From positions 536,174-584,456 of the forward strand of contig BFEA01000361.1 of NCBI GenBank assembly GCA_003427395.1: a DNA stretch of 48,283 nucleotides, written 5' to 3'. The notes beneath the pieces were generated by a model. That model worked only from the letters and a program-made list of their open reading frames with translations, was not told where the DNA came from and ran no database searches. This document shows, piece by piece, positions 9,736 to 20,830 of the stretch (the stretch's first letter is position 1; each line of letters starts with the position of its first letter). The position numbers were made by a program, and so were the translations under genes. This DNA is from Chara braunii (Eukaryota > Streptophyta > Charophyceae > Charales > Characeae).

Positions 9736-11680
9736 TCTTTCCTTGAATTTTTCTGAAGTTTCTTTTCTTGATTTCTCATTCTACTTTATACTTCATAATG
9801 TCAATGGCTTAAGCGTTTAAACACCTTGAGGTCGGGGATGCAGGTTCCTCGTGAACCAGACCGCTCTGTCGATTACCAAATAAATTTTAAGAAGGATTAT
9901 ATCTCAGTTTCTTACCTGCATTTTGACTTTGACCTCTTGTTAATCTGAAATCTGACTTCTCTTCGAACTTTTTCAAGTGGGAAAGTTACCCCGTCGTCCC
10001 ATCTTGAAAGTTATGGCGAGGATATTGTCAATCTGACATTAGTGCTATGGACATTCGCTGTTAGTAGTGTCGGGGATAAGGTAGACCATCTTTTTTAAAT
10101 GTTTTTTTTTTTTTTTTTCCTGAGTGAGACGTCTTCTCAACTTCTCAAGCAACTGAAGGGGATCCAAAACCTCGTTCTCTTTCTCTCATCTGAGTGAGGT
10201 GTCTCCTCAACTTCTCATACAAATAAAAGGAATACCAAACCCTTTTTTCTTCCTTTGCTCTTGGTACTTTATGTGAACCCGCATAAACGTGCAAAATAGC
10301 ATGTTCCACAGACAACCAACCAAATCTGTCAACAGGGAACTTTCCTCACAAACAATAATAAAACAGTAATTAAATAAATAAAATAAAATAAAACCCATAA
10401 TGAAATAATAGCTAACATAAAAAAAATTTCACACCCAGGAGTCATTGATTGTCTTGGTTTCGACCCACCACTGGCCACGAGTGACAAACTGTTTTTAACC
10501 TGACATCCCTTGTTCGGCTTGCCTTAGACCATGACTAATCAGAGCATTTATCTTGACAACCTGCCTCCAGGTCAGGACCACCATACCCACTACTCGAGTA
10601 CAATGACCCTTTGGCACGCCTCACGTCAGAACACCCAGACTGTAGCAAGTCTGATCACCCTAAGATAGCAGACCTCTCGCCAGTCTAACTATCATGTAAC
10701 CGGATTAGACCACAGCGGTCGGGAGTAGACTCACCTACCAGTTTCTCTGTAGAATCGAGCGAATGAGGATTATAAATAGGGAATTTCGAGAGTTGCAAGA
10801 CACTTGACGAGCTCAGACGCTTGCTTCTAGGATCGATATGACCGCTATGAATAGTAAGAGCAACATATGCGAGAAGACGGTTGAAGCACAATGTATCTTT
10901 CCCCAATACATGAGAAGATTCATTCTCATTTAGGCCAAGTATGAGCGCAACAGCAGCGAACAATCTCAACGACCATATATCTTTCTATTTTTCAACGAAA
11001 GGTACGTTCGGAACCTTCGGATTTTGCACGTTTGGTGAATAGTGGAGTGGGCCAGGTAGTAGCGTGCTGCTGCACCTTTTTCAGTAAGGCTACTTCAGAC
11101 AAACAGAAAGTCAACAATATGTCATGCAATATTTTAATGTCTTTTGCAATAAATAAATTATAAATAATGCAAATCCCTTCCTGTTGTGTGTGTCCGACTT
11201 CGAGCGAGACCCTTCAATTGCAGTCTCCTTCGGTCCCTGGTCTTATGAATCTTTCATTATGATTCGGAACAACAAAGATCATGTAAATAATAATTACAAA
11301 ATTTTAGTGTTCAATGCATGTAGCAAGTTTGTTAATTTACTAATTTTGATAACTGTGACAAGATCAACAGAAAGAATAACTTCAAGCAAAGTTTATGCAA
11401 ACGAAGCAGAACTGACTGACTCAAGACAAAGACAAAATAAATGAGGGAAGGTGAAAACTTATAATAATCTCAGCAAGTACAAACGAATAGACATCGTCAG
11501 CACTCGTCAGAAGTCCTGACTCATTCCTCTCAAGTCTCATCCTCGATCCTTCATTTGACTGTGCGTTGTCGGGCAGGGCGGTCTCACACCATTCGACATG
11601 TGTCGGACCTCACGGTCGTGTCGCGCATGATTAAGGTATTGCATTGACTCAGCGGAGATACCACTCTGACCGTGCGTGCT
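9736..11680. other. Unassigned DNA between X copies A and B
   Basis: No gene. It contains a T run (10103-10118) and a two-unit tandem repeat at about 10119-10260 (CTGAGTGAG through CTCAACTTCTCA, offset about 70). Boxes at 10890-11060 are related to the GCGGAAGATTCA family of the TTAA element. The part 11100-11450 is AT-rich. A Y arm, expected here if copies A and B were complete, is not visible. Confidence 0.5.
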
Positions 11681-12270
11681 AGCTATACCTCTCGTGGCTC
11701 CCTGCGACAGGAGGGAGAGATCCACGAAGTACAACTCACCTCTACCTAATAGGTTGTTACCACCTTTGGGTAGGCGTATCCATGCTGAGCTACCGACCCA
11801 CCTACGAAGACTTTTACTACAATCGCAGACGTAGTACGTTGTCACACGCATTGGTCCCATAAGGGGACCCTCCCGGCCGCGTCACGCAAAAGTTGGTCAT
11901 TATCACGGTACAAAAGTGGAGCTTCCGCAGCTGCTCCGGCAGAGTGCGCCACCCATACCTCTCGCGAGCCCCTACGACAGGATAGGGCCTACGCGAGGTA
12001 CAACTTACCTCCATCTGCGGGAGCTGTCATCTCCCTTCGGCGGGTGTATCCCCGTCGAGCTACCAGTCCACAATATGAAAGCTAATCAGTTGGAACCGCA
12101 GAGGTGGGTCAGTCGAGGACAATTCTCATTCGCTGTAGCATAGGGGGTACCCGTGGTCCCACGCCTCTATCGGGCCCGCACGCGAACTGCGCATTCAGGG
12201 GCTGAAGTTGCAAGCCTTACTCGTCGTTGGTCGCCTAGGACGCATCCCACTCACCACTCGTTCCACCACG
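11680..12270 (+). repeat. seg1 head module, tandemly duplicated (copy B)
   Basis: A partial seg1 (GCTATACCTCTCGTGGC to CAATCGCAGACG, 11690-11830) directly precedes the full one, which starts at about 11840 with CGCATTGGTCCC and ends with GTCGTTGGTCGCC. The other copies have one seg1. Confidence 0.8.
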
Positions 12271-12337
12271 CTTCAGAACGTAAAATTAAAAACACACTTA
12301 AATAACTTGAACATAACCCTCTTGGTCCCTTTAGTAT

Positions 12338-12768
12338 CCAACCCATAACCTTTCGACACCAAAATCAATTAGGCGATGCTCGCGAGACTTAGTATAAAAC
12401 CGAACGGACGCAGGACCTTCTCATATCGATTAACAATGCAAGCTTACGCAAGCAGTTGCAATGATGACGTACTATGTAATACCTATCATCATGTGGTCCT
12501 CGATAACCTCGAGGGTCGTATTCGATACTCAAGTGTCGGCGTACACACGCCTTGAGGGGTTAATCTTTTGACGCTAGACAACCGTCTAAGGCGTTTGAAC
12601 ACCACACCCTCTTTTGCAGTCTGCAGAGAGTGAGTGGTACACAGGTTCATACATGTGGTGACAGTCGTCTCTCGAGGCTTTGGAGGCAAGCTCCATCGTT
12701 TAGGGCCTGGAGAGAGGTCAAGGGGTTTGACTTTGACGGTTGCCACAGACTCCAATATCCAACTATAA
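12338..12768 (+). repeat. seg2 module (copy B)
   Basis: Same landmarks as copy A: GCGAGACTTAGTATAAAACC, an imperfect CGATACT/AGTGTCG palindrome near 12528, and GGGGTTTGACTTTGACGG near the end. Confidence 0.85.
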
Positions 12769-12834
12769 AAACTATAAAAAGCAAATGGTAAAATGAGTTA
12801 TTCCTTTTGTCTCAAGACATAATTTGTTTAACCC

Positions 12835-13510
12835 TTATGCATAGTCACAATAGGCCACGTGAATACTTAAGGCATATGTATGTACATGTATAAAAGGGGT
12901 CTATAGTATGGGACGATCACTTCTCACAATCACAGTGGACTCCTCTCAGCCATATATATGTGTGATCGCAGACAATCAAATCCAAAGTCCGAATCACAAA
13001 CATACCTGTAATCATATCAAAGATTCAACAAAAGTTCATGCACTCCACGGGGTCCTCGCTTTAGACATACAAATCATAATCTTTGTCCAACCTTCCATAA
13101 ATAAAAAACACTCAGTATCTTTGTTAAATGACCATTCAATAAAGTCCTGGTGAAAACCCAACGAAACAATTCAAACCACAACGTTGAAGTCTTTAGGCTG
13201 AGTTGGCGAGAATGAACTTGAAGATGAATCGTAGACCGATGAATCGGCAACTGATCTGCTATCAATGATAACAGAAGATGATCCTCAAGGGATCGAGCTG
13301 AATTCAATCAAAATCCTGAATAGAAACGATCAAGAGGACCTGTAACACATGACAGGTCAATGCCCAAGGCTTACTATCAGTGTATGGGGAAAAATCTCCA
13401 TAGCACATCCTCGCTCAAGATTCTCTTGTCAACCAAACCTAAGTCTACCTCTAAGTCAGTGTCCGAAAAAAGATAAACCTATGACAAAATTTTCCCTATG
13501 CAGAGTGAAT
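12835..13510 (+). repeat. seg3 module (copy B)
   Basis: Contains GACGATCACTTCTCACAATC, TGTGATCGCAGACAATCAAA, AATGACCATTCAATAAAG and GATAACAGAAGATGATCCTC. The TTATC inverted repeat is imperfect in this copy (CTGCTATC against GATAACAG). Confidence 0.8.
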
Positions 13511-13519
13511 TGTTAGAAT

Positions 13520-14270
13520 TGCCACCTACCAAAATATAATTTATCTTCTTTAAACTAAGAAAATTTCGGAAGCGTTTCCCGTAGGAAAAATATTTTTTCA
13601 AAATTAATACTAGCTCCAATATAAAAACTGAAATAATCTCTAACTCTAGAAAGTTAAATTTTGTCTAACTTCATGAATTAGTAAAACTTTGGGCAGCATC
13701 TCTTTTAGAGAAGTAGACTTCCTAGATTTATACTGACTCAGATATGAACTCAAACATAAAACATGAGTTCTATCAAGACAAAATTGAACTAATTCTTCAG
13801 ATTTGCAGAAATTTCGGCAACGCTTCCCGTAGAAGAAGAAGCTTCTCAAAATTTATATCAAGCTAACTACTGAATCTCAAAATAATTATGACTTCCCAAA
13901 GTCAAATTTTGTCAAACTCCCTGAATTAGTAAAAATTTAGGCAACACTTCCCTTAGAAAAAGAAGTCTTTCCAGATTCTTACTAAGTCAGATATACAACT
14001 TAGACAAAAGTTGAAACTTTGAAAGTCAGATTTGACGAACTCCTTGGTTTTGTAGAAATTTCAGCAGCGCTTCCCGCAGAGAAAGTAGTTTACCAAGGTT
14101 TATAAAAAGCCAAGTATAACAAATGATCCCATAAAATACGATACTTGACCTAAGTAAAAAAAAAAATAGCTCAGAAAATGCAGAAATTGAACTGACTCCT
14201 ATAACTCTAACACGTAGCGAGCAACTAAAGCAACTACCTGTCAAACTGAAACTGAGACTAAGTAGTGATC
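13520..14270 (+). repeat. Hairpin array 1 (copy B)
   Basis: Five units at about 13566, 13690, 13815, 13938 and 14061, spaced 123-125 bp. Stems differ but pair: GCTTC (13822-13826) with GAAGC (13838-13842), and ACTTC (13946-13950) with GAAGT (13962-13966). Units tend to alternate between a TTCGGCA-type and a TTGGGCA-type box. Confidence 0.85.
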
Positions 14271-14379
14271 TCTCTCAGTCACATATAAGGTCAAACCACA
14301 ATGGTAAGTACTCTCACCATTCCCAAGGTCAAACCTTGTCAAATAATAGTTCATAGTCTTTTAATGATTTGTCCCTTAT

Positions 14380-15110
14380 ACTCAACTTACATAAGGCGTA
14401 AAGTTAGACCATCCAAACTTATGGAAACCTGTCTAGCTTAGCCATTGAATATACACAAACATAGGGCACTACAACTTTCTTCCTTGGACATGTGACTAGG
14501 CTACCCAACCTAATCGTCCGGAACTGTTTAGAATATCAAAATTATATATAACTTTCTGCACCTTCATTTTTTAAGGCAATATATGATTGAACCGTTCAAC
14601 TTAGAAACAAAGTTCAGCCTGCCCCTTCTTGCCACAAATTTATTCTTAATTAATACTCTCTTCAGTTTATGATAAGCTATAGTCAGACCATCCAAACTTA
14701 TGAAAACATGTCTGACTTGCCTATTCAGAAGTAGATTAGTATTAAAGTATAGTCAAACTTTTACTCTTTCTGGTTCCAACATGTGCATGGCTCCAAACCA
14801 GACCATCCGAACTTATTGAAACTTGTTCAGTCCTTCGTCTGATCTCCCTTCAGAATAAACAAAAGGAGTTAGAGTCATTGAAACTTATGGAACATGCTCA
14901 ACTCATTTCAGAAACCAATAAAATATAAGAAACCCCAAATGAAACAAGGCAACCCTCGCAAGTCAGAGCAACCAGACCATCAAAATTTATGAAAATATGT
15001 GTGGTCCTCCTAGCAATAAAAAATAAACATAGCACTGAACCCTCCAAACTTATGAAGACTTGCCTAGCCTTTGGTTGACCTAGTCAAATGCATGTCAGAC
15101 CACCTTCCTC
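14380..15110 (+). repeat. Hairpin array 2 (copy B)
   Basis: About seven units with the core CCAAACTTATGGAAA. The best stem is AGTCAGAC (14681-14688) with GTCTGACT (14710-14717), 8 bp. Another is AGTTAGAC (14402-14409) with GTCTAGCT (14431-14438), 8 bp with one G-T pair. Inner CCA and TGG often pair as well. Confidence 0.85.
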
Positions 15111-15194
15111 CCACAGTTCCCCCAGATACAAACATTTTTCACAATCTGCTTTCAGTAAAAAATAAATTGAGTTTGCACAAACATTCCTTTACTT

Positions 15195-15600
15195 AAGTCT
15201 GGTTAGTGTCCTGAAAGTCAAACCCAAACTCAATATGGGATACACGCAATATACTTAGTTAAATTGTAGCAAGAAGTATAGATAGGGGTTATAACTGGGT
15301 TTATAGAAGGAGGATGAAGTTTTACCTCTCAGTTCCCTGGCTCCAGAACTCCTCCCGAGCTCCGGTAGAGTTTCCGCAATCGGTGGGCAGACTCCCCACA
15401 AAGTCTTCATGCGGTTATACGGATTGCAATCCCGTCTGCCGCATTCCTCGTGTAACCAAGACCAGACTTACAGTAAGAAGGGCAGAAGGAGGGTTTTTGA
15501 GACGCTCGAGATACAAGAAAGAGAGTGACTAAACTCGTAGGAGAGGGTCTTGATATCTTGATGTGCCTGAGGGCCCCGCAATGGCAACCAAAATGCGCAG
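15195..15600 (+). repeat. seg6 module (copy B)
   Basis: Contains CCGCAATCGGTGGGCAGACT, CCCCACAAAGTCTTCATGCGG, GGATTGCAATCCCGTCTGCC and GCCTGAGGGCCCCGCAATGG. Array 2 runs into it without interruption, showing the empty site of the TTAA element of copy A. Confidence 0.85.
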
Positions 15601-17165
15601 TGGTCTGGTCAAACTAACATACAACCGCCCACCGTTGACTGTCTAACGACCTCCAAAAATCGCAGCAAATCCTCTCTTCAACGAGCTTGGTCTCTTCGCA
15701 ACTCGTGGCCCGAAATATACTAGCTACAAGTAAGTCTGCAACCTCGTGGTTGGCCCGGTGCTGCACAAACTGATGGCACACCTGGCCAACAGACAGAACT
15801 GCAGTCCCTTTTTCCCGCTATTCCGACTCAGTGGAATGAGTGTATTGTAAGACTCCTCTCTGCCGTTTTCTCGTCACTATGTGCACTAACCACGTGATAA
15901 GTCTTCAATTTTGTTGCTCGCCCCTCTCTCCTTTGATTGCTTGGATAAATCGCGCAACCAACAGGTAAGTTTTCATTCTTACCTCTCACTCCCGTTACTC
16001 TGTGCAATCGAAAGAGCACTGCACAGACCGAAGCAACAACAACTTAACTTGCCGCTGCCTCACCTGCTCTCACAACAGCCTGCTTGATATCACGATGGTA
16101 CCCCTCTTCGTGGCGGGCACCAAGCTCGCACATGAACATAAGGCAAATGAGGATTGAGCCCCAAGATCTCCCGAATGCTACTTGAGTGCTCTACCAACTG
16201 AGTTAGGTCAATGTGATTGGAGCTAACATCCACAACCCAACAACTTTATGTGTATATCGACTAAGTAGCCCCCCCCTTGTGAAAAATGAGGAAGATCCCT
16301 TCTGCAGACATAGAAAGATAAATTGTCAACTGCACTTCCTTAATGCTACCAGCAGGTATGTACTTCGTTTCCTTCTTGTCGTCCGTTCTTCCCTCCTTTC
16401 GTAATCTTCATTTTTCCAATTTTGCAGATCCTTCCCTCTCCTGTCTCTTTTACGGCTCTCACGCCCCAACATAATAGTCACTTCATCTATCTGCACTTGC
16501 TATTCCTCTACCTTTGTCCTTCTAGCATAGAGATCGACCAACACTATATAAGAAGCAACCCTGGTTTACACTGCTTTCTCATTCTCCCGTTTATTCCTCT
16601 CAACCCGTCTCCTCTCTCTTCTTTAAGTACGGGCACACCTGGTCACCAACGCGGCCAGGTTCGTTCGAAGTTTAGTAAGTGACGAGCAGGAGTATTCAAG
16701 AGTGGAATATGCAACAACGCATGGGAATGGGACAGTCAGCAAGGTGGTCACGAGCACGCTCGTGCGGAGGGACAACTAGAACGGGTGAAGATTGTGAATG
16801 GCCTCACCGACCAGCAGCGTGATTCTCCGTACAAAAAAAAAAAGGGTACGAACCTTCCGCTAGAATCCGGAAGTGTTCGTTATCACTTCGAAACCACTCC
16901 CGAACGCAGTCTCGACATACTGCATCGCGGATCTGCTCTTCCATCGCGAATCCAACATTATCATCGAATTCGCAATGGTTTGAAACCTCTAACTAGTTCC
17001 CTTCCACGCTTGATCCTATTGAGAAATAACTCAGATGTCCGTTTTCTGCCTTCGCCATAGCCACTCGACACTTTCACGCAGCGTCGTTTTTCTACTAACT
17101 TTCTTACCACTCACTCTCATCCTATTCGAACCGCGGATTCGGGCTCGCGTGCCGCAGAGGTAGGC
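15601..17165 (+). repeat. X tail, first part (copy B)
   Basis: No gene. Donor-like boxes CAGGTAAGT (15962-15970) and CAGGTATGT (16353-16361) read in the X direction. The second is followed by a pyrimidine-rich stretch and TTTTGCAG ending at 16427, giving an intron-like interval of 72 bases. No conserved coding sequence surrounds it. Confidence 0.5.
16141..16212 (-). pseudogene. tRNA-like sequence (degenerate tRNA or SINE head)
   Basis: On the minus strand the D arm and A box read CTCAGTTGGTAGAGCA and the B box region reads GGGGCTCAATCC, with tRNA-like spacing. An anticodon loop GTAGCAT (Ala, AGC) would have a stem with one mismatch. The acceptor arms (ATTGACC and TTTGCCT) do not pair, so this is unlikely to be a working tRNA. 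A tRNA-derived SINE head is the other reading. Confidence 0.5.
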
Positions 17166-17440
17166 ATTTTTTATTTCTCTCACCCATGACCCAACCCGCC
17201 CAATTTTGTTTTTGTGCCACACGCCCGACCCAAAAATTTTAATTTTCACCTCAAGACGATCCCGCCCACCCAAAATGTTTTTTGAAATTTCAGCCCCACG
17301 CCTGACCCGCCCGCCACCCGAAAAAGGTCCTCACCCGGACCCACCCGCATCCGTGAGAACATCATTACCTATCTGCACCCAAGATCTATTTTTTTGTCAT
17401 CCGGACCCGCTTGTGTAGATGCAGCCCTGCCCACGATGAC
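17165..17440. repeat. CCCGACCC/CCCACCC-rich block
   Basis: Repeated ACCCGCCC, CCCGACCC and CCCGGACCC words in an AT-containing background. Such strings are common in the end regions of hAT-type transposons. The edges read CAGAGGTAGGCA (left) and CAGGGCTGCATC (right, reverse strand), which look alike, but I find no 8-bp target duplication. Confidence 0.35.
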
Positions 17441-17814
17441 TCCACCGGTGTTGCAACCTCTCTACCTTGCATCGCTTGCCAGTGTCACTCCACCATGGTG
17501 TTGAGCAGTGGTAAGCCCATGTAAGTTGCGGGCAGGCTTATGAAATTGCCAAGTTCGCTAACCAGGGGTGAAGTTCAAAGAGGACGGATCTAACCGCCTA
17601 CTGTGGCTAGAACCGTTCCCTCCTTTTTTTAGAGAAAAATTGGGTGAGGGGTTGAACTGTTGGAGTACATTCTTTGTTTTTTTTTCTTGGCCCGGATGTA
17701 ACAAGCGACCATGCGTGACTGTACCCTGACCCGCTTTTTTATCTCTCTCAACCTCGAGTCTGTGCACTGCACAAATGGACCCAAGGCTTTGTTGGTTTTT
17801 ATTTTTTGGTTGGT

Positions 17815-17876
17815 GGGGGAGGGGAGGGGAGGGGGGGGCTGAAAGGCACCAAGGGCCCAAGGGGGAGGGAGAGGGG
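17815..17876 (+). repeat. G-quadruplex-prone tract
   Basis: Four runs of 4-8 G separated by single A bases at 17815-17838, followed by further G3-G5 runs up to 17876. The strand is read as given. Confidence 0.85.
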
Positions 17877-17879
17877 GAT

Positions 17880-18560
17880 TTTCTTGGATGGTCCTGAGTC
17901 TATGGGTCGGGTGACCCAGGTCAACGCTTCGCTCACCTGTCACCCACCCATCGGGTGCACAAGCGGTTAACGGGTAGCTGAAAATTCAGCAATAAAAATT
18001 ATGAAGTGAGAGTTTTTGGCAGTCTGAAAATACGGAATGGTCCTGAAGTGGTGAAAGGTCCGAGGACCCTGAAAACCACCTGTTTAGGCAGGGTGCATCC
18101 TGAAGTGGTGAAGTGAGAGTTTTGGGCAGTTTGAAAATCCTGAATAGTCATGAAGTGGTGAACGGTCCGAAGACCCTGAAAACCACCTGTTTAGGCAGGC
18201 TGCATCTTGAAGTGGTGAAGGGTGTCCTGAAGTGGTGAAAGGTCCAAAGACCCTGAAAACCACCTATTTAGGCAGACCGCATCCTGAAGTGATGAAGGGT
18301 GTCTTGAAGTGGTGATGAAAGATATGACTGTTGTTAACCTTCTCTCATCGGGTGACCCAGAGCAAATATTGCCTCGCTCATGACCCAGAAATGCCCACTA
18401 GTTGCACATACCCGTTACCCACCCAAGGAGGCATAGGTAGACCCAAGCCCAACCCAATCACCTTGTGGGTCGGGTGGGGTAGGTGGGTACGGCTGTGGGC
18501 ACCCGGTGCCCACCTCTGGCCCGCCGTCAAATACTTTCCCAACCTTTGGTTGACCTTGGT
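17880..18560. repeat. Second GGGTGACCC/CCCACCC-rich block
   Basis: Words such as GGGTCGGGTGACCCAG, ACCCACCC and GTGGGTCGGGTGGGG. It is split by the small inserted element at 17958-18345. The flanks on both sides share GGGTGACCCAG and TCGCTCA, i.e. a diverged duplication around the insertion. Confidence 0.5.
17958..18345 (+). mobile_element. Small non-autonomous element with 9-bp target duplication (copy 1)
   Basis: Bounded by the exact direct repeat CATCGGGTG (17949-17957 and 18346-18354). The ends CACAAGCGGTTAAC and GTTAACCTTCTCT are partly inverted copies of each other. The interior is built from repeated CCTGAAGTGGTGAA and CCCTGAAAACCACCT units. A 9-bp duplication is typical of Mutator-like (MULE) insertions. 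No transposase is present. The second copy at 36503-36993 lies in reverse orientation. Confidence 0.8.
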
Positions 18561-19360
18561 TGACCATGTTGATTATTTCCTCCTTCGATTCCGCTCAGGA
18601 ACGAGCTAGACATGCATGCTTCCTTTTTTTTTTTTCATAGCTCTGCCCAACACCTTTTCTATCTCGATCCTAATCTACTACCCTAACACTAAAACTAACA
18701 ACAAATTCGGATTCGCCCGCCTTCAAATTCCTGGAAACGCATCTTTTCTTGCTTGATTCTCTCATGAATAGAGCACGCTGTCCGTTTCTCCTCTCCGCCA
18801 TAACCACCTTCCCATCTTCTTCGCCTCCGAATGCACCCCGACGCTATCCCGATCCAGGTTCATTCACTTTCTTCTTCACTCCAACTCTTCGCCACTCCTC
18901 TGCTGTTGACGTAATGTTCGGTCACGACAACCCTTCAGCGTCTAACACAGCGGTCAGTCCGATTGCTCTAGCATCCGAAGAAACTTCTAAGGGACCAGCC
19001 ATTAGGCGGTTCGATTAGTCTTTCGCCTTCGTATGCATAGTCCAGTTGGCGAACTACGCCCGACGCGGATCTCGCCTGGGCCCAATCGTCTGTTTACTTA
19101 CCCATAAACACTCCGTTGATCGATCCCTCGTTGTTGTGCACGGCCTTACTGCTGTGCTGTGGAACTGCCCGCTGTCCCCGACGGGTGCCAGCCTGCGCAC
19201 TCACCTGGATACCACAAGACATGCCGATTGATACAGATTGCGAGACGGTGGTCAAGGAAGTCGAAATCCGCTAAGGAGTTTGTAACAACTCGTCTGCCGA
19301 ATCATTCATCCTCAACAGTGGGGAGGGGCGCTGCAATGCGTTATCTATGCTTGGTTGTCG
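18560..19360 (+). repeat. X tail, second part (copy B)
   Basis: No gene. Bases 18610-18850 (TCTCCTCTCCGCCATAACC and surroundings) match the copy C tail near 27470-27610, where the wording is TCTCCTCTCCGCCATAGCC. The stretch 19000-19360 is otherwise unassigned. Confidence 0.55.
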
Positions 19361-20130
19361 CGCCGATTCCAACTCCTCCACAAGCAGGAAGGCACAAGGG
19401 CCGGTTGCAGTGCCTATAGCATGAGCCCAAGCGAAAGGGGTCTTGGTGCAGATCTTGGTAGCAACAACAAATATTCGAATAAGGATTTTGGAAACCAGAG
19501 TGGAGTACGGTTTTCCTTACGAACCGCAGTTTCCCATGACATTACTGCGGTATCCCCACTATGTCCCGGGCCGTTCCTCGTTAGTGCCCCCGGGTATGAC
19601 CCACCCTCCTTAGGTCTAATCGAGCATGCTCACACTCAAACTCTCCCTGGCAAACCATGGCTAGCGGTAAGTGCCCCCGCCAGTTGGCATTCCCGTCGGT
19701 CCTTTCGGTCCGTATTCGAGGAATGCAAAATAAAGAATTTCGCCAGCATTTCGAACACGGGGAAAGCAGACGAGCCCGCCAAGAGAGGCGCGTGCTCAAG
19801 GTCCTCAACTGCAGTGACGACCTCTAAATCCAACGTCATGTTTGAGCCAAGGAACGCCGGAGAAAAATAATAATAAATAATAAAAATATTTAGAAACTTT
19901 TAATCGTTAGAATACGAGGATCAAGGAAAAGGAATAAGGAACCGCTAGTACTGTTGCGACGTCGCCGATGGGGGATAGCCCAGTCGGACCCTCAACCCCT
20001 CGGTCTCTTTGTACCTTTCCAATACTCCTACGCCAACGCCGTTGACCTTCATCCCTAAACTCCATGTTGAAAGTCCGACACAGTAACCAATAGTGTTTTA
20101 TCCAAGGCTGAGCTTAATATTAATTGACAC
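19360..20130 (-). mobile_element. Y module fragment, copy 2a (arm behind X copy B)
   Basis: Read in reverse, it follows Y copy 5: CCAATAGTG..GACACAG, GGGGGATAGCCC, GACCCTCAACCCCTCGG, then an AAATAATAATAAAT tract. Its outer ATACCC end is missing; only about 100 bases separate it from the start of Y copy 2b. The frame 19355-19870 (171 codons) falls here, matches no family I recognise and is not kept in other Y copies. Confidence 0.6.
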
Positions 20131-20231
20131 TTATGTAGGCGGGTACTGCGAGACGCGCGAATTCTACTAAAAACGTTTCAAAGCCACATTGTTGTTATTG
20201 TCGTCCTTTGTATGTACGCACGTGTCGCGTT

Positions 20232-20830
20232 GTTGGTGCAAATACCCTTACGAGGGTATCCGCCTTGGTTTTTGCAAGTGACAGGAAATACGTTTGGTTT
20301 AAAGTTTAAGTATTCCACGTGGGGCGCGACTGCATTCATGATTTACATCAGGTTGGATGGTTGACTAGAGCAGAGAGTGTGAGGCTCGCAAACTTAAGGC
20401 GCGCGTGATCTGTTTTCCCTTTGGTGATTGTGAAAGTCAGCGTTGGTCGTTGGCCAGATATTTTATTTCTGATCAAACTAGGATTAAAAAAATTATGTCT
20501 CGTTTGATTGATGCGCTTGCCTGTGACTTGTGCATACATGCGGAGAACGATATCCACAATGAGGCGACCTTGAAGTATTTTCAGTAAGATTCGTGTATCA
20601 CGCAGTATCCATTTTTTATTTAGGTGTCCGTCATAACTAGACCGAGCTTTGAGCCTAGCACTATTGGTTATGTTGTCAGACTTTCAATGGGGAGATTCAG
20701 GGATCGAGGTCGAGCGACGACGACGCGAAGGTATCGGAGTAGCGCGAAGGGACTAAGGGATTGAGAGCCCGGCAAGGCTATCCTCCTTGGTTTTGCCGTT
20801 GGTGGCGTCAGAGCGGTACTGACGTTTTTT
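20232..20830 (+). mobile_element. Y module, copy 2b (left arm of X copy C)
   Basis: Starts GTTGGTGCAAATACCCTTAC with inverted repeat ATACCCT (20242-20248) and AGGGTAT (20253-20259). Then follow CCGCCTTGGTTTTTGCAAG, GGCGCGCGTGATC, CTAGGATTAAA and, near 20640-20820, the block with ATTGGTTATGTTGTCAGAC and GGTTTTGCCG. It retains the empty site of the small element that interrupts Y copy 4. Confidence 0.7.

Larger units (their letters stand above)
11680..19350 (+). mobile_element. X element, copy B
   Basis: Modules: a partial extra seg1 11680-11840, seg1 11840-12270, seg2 12338-12768, seg3 12835-13510, array 1 13520-14270, array 2 14380-15110, seg6 15195-15600 and a long tail. The tail is interrupted by a CCCGACCC-rich block (17165-18560) that itself holds a small element with a 9-bp target duplication. 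The outer end is a reversed Y fragment (19360-20130). The head side shows no Y arm. Confidence 0.75.

Noticed and set aside
9816-9885. Second tRNA-like sequence around GGTTCCTCGTGAACC
   Set aside because: The 5-bp hairpin looks like a T arm, but no A box or anticodon arm could be placed on either strand.
10685-10969. Possible coding frame on the minus strand between copies A and B
   Set aside because: 95 codons, no domain, no paralogue in the window.
16356-16427. A real spliceosomal intron of a protein-coding gene
   Set aside because: Donor, pyrimidine tract and acceptor are present, but neither side has a conserved or extended coding frame. Kept only as an observation about X tails.
17165-17440. 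A complete hAT-type element bounded by CAGAGGTAGGCA and CAGGGCTGCATC
   Set aside because: The ends are only loosely similar and the 8-bp flanks (GCGTGCCG and CCCACGAT) do not match.
19355-19870. 171-codon open frame, the longest in the window
   Set aside because: It lies in a reversed Y fragment, has no recognisable domain, and the corresponding DNA in Y copies 3 and 5 does not keep the frame.
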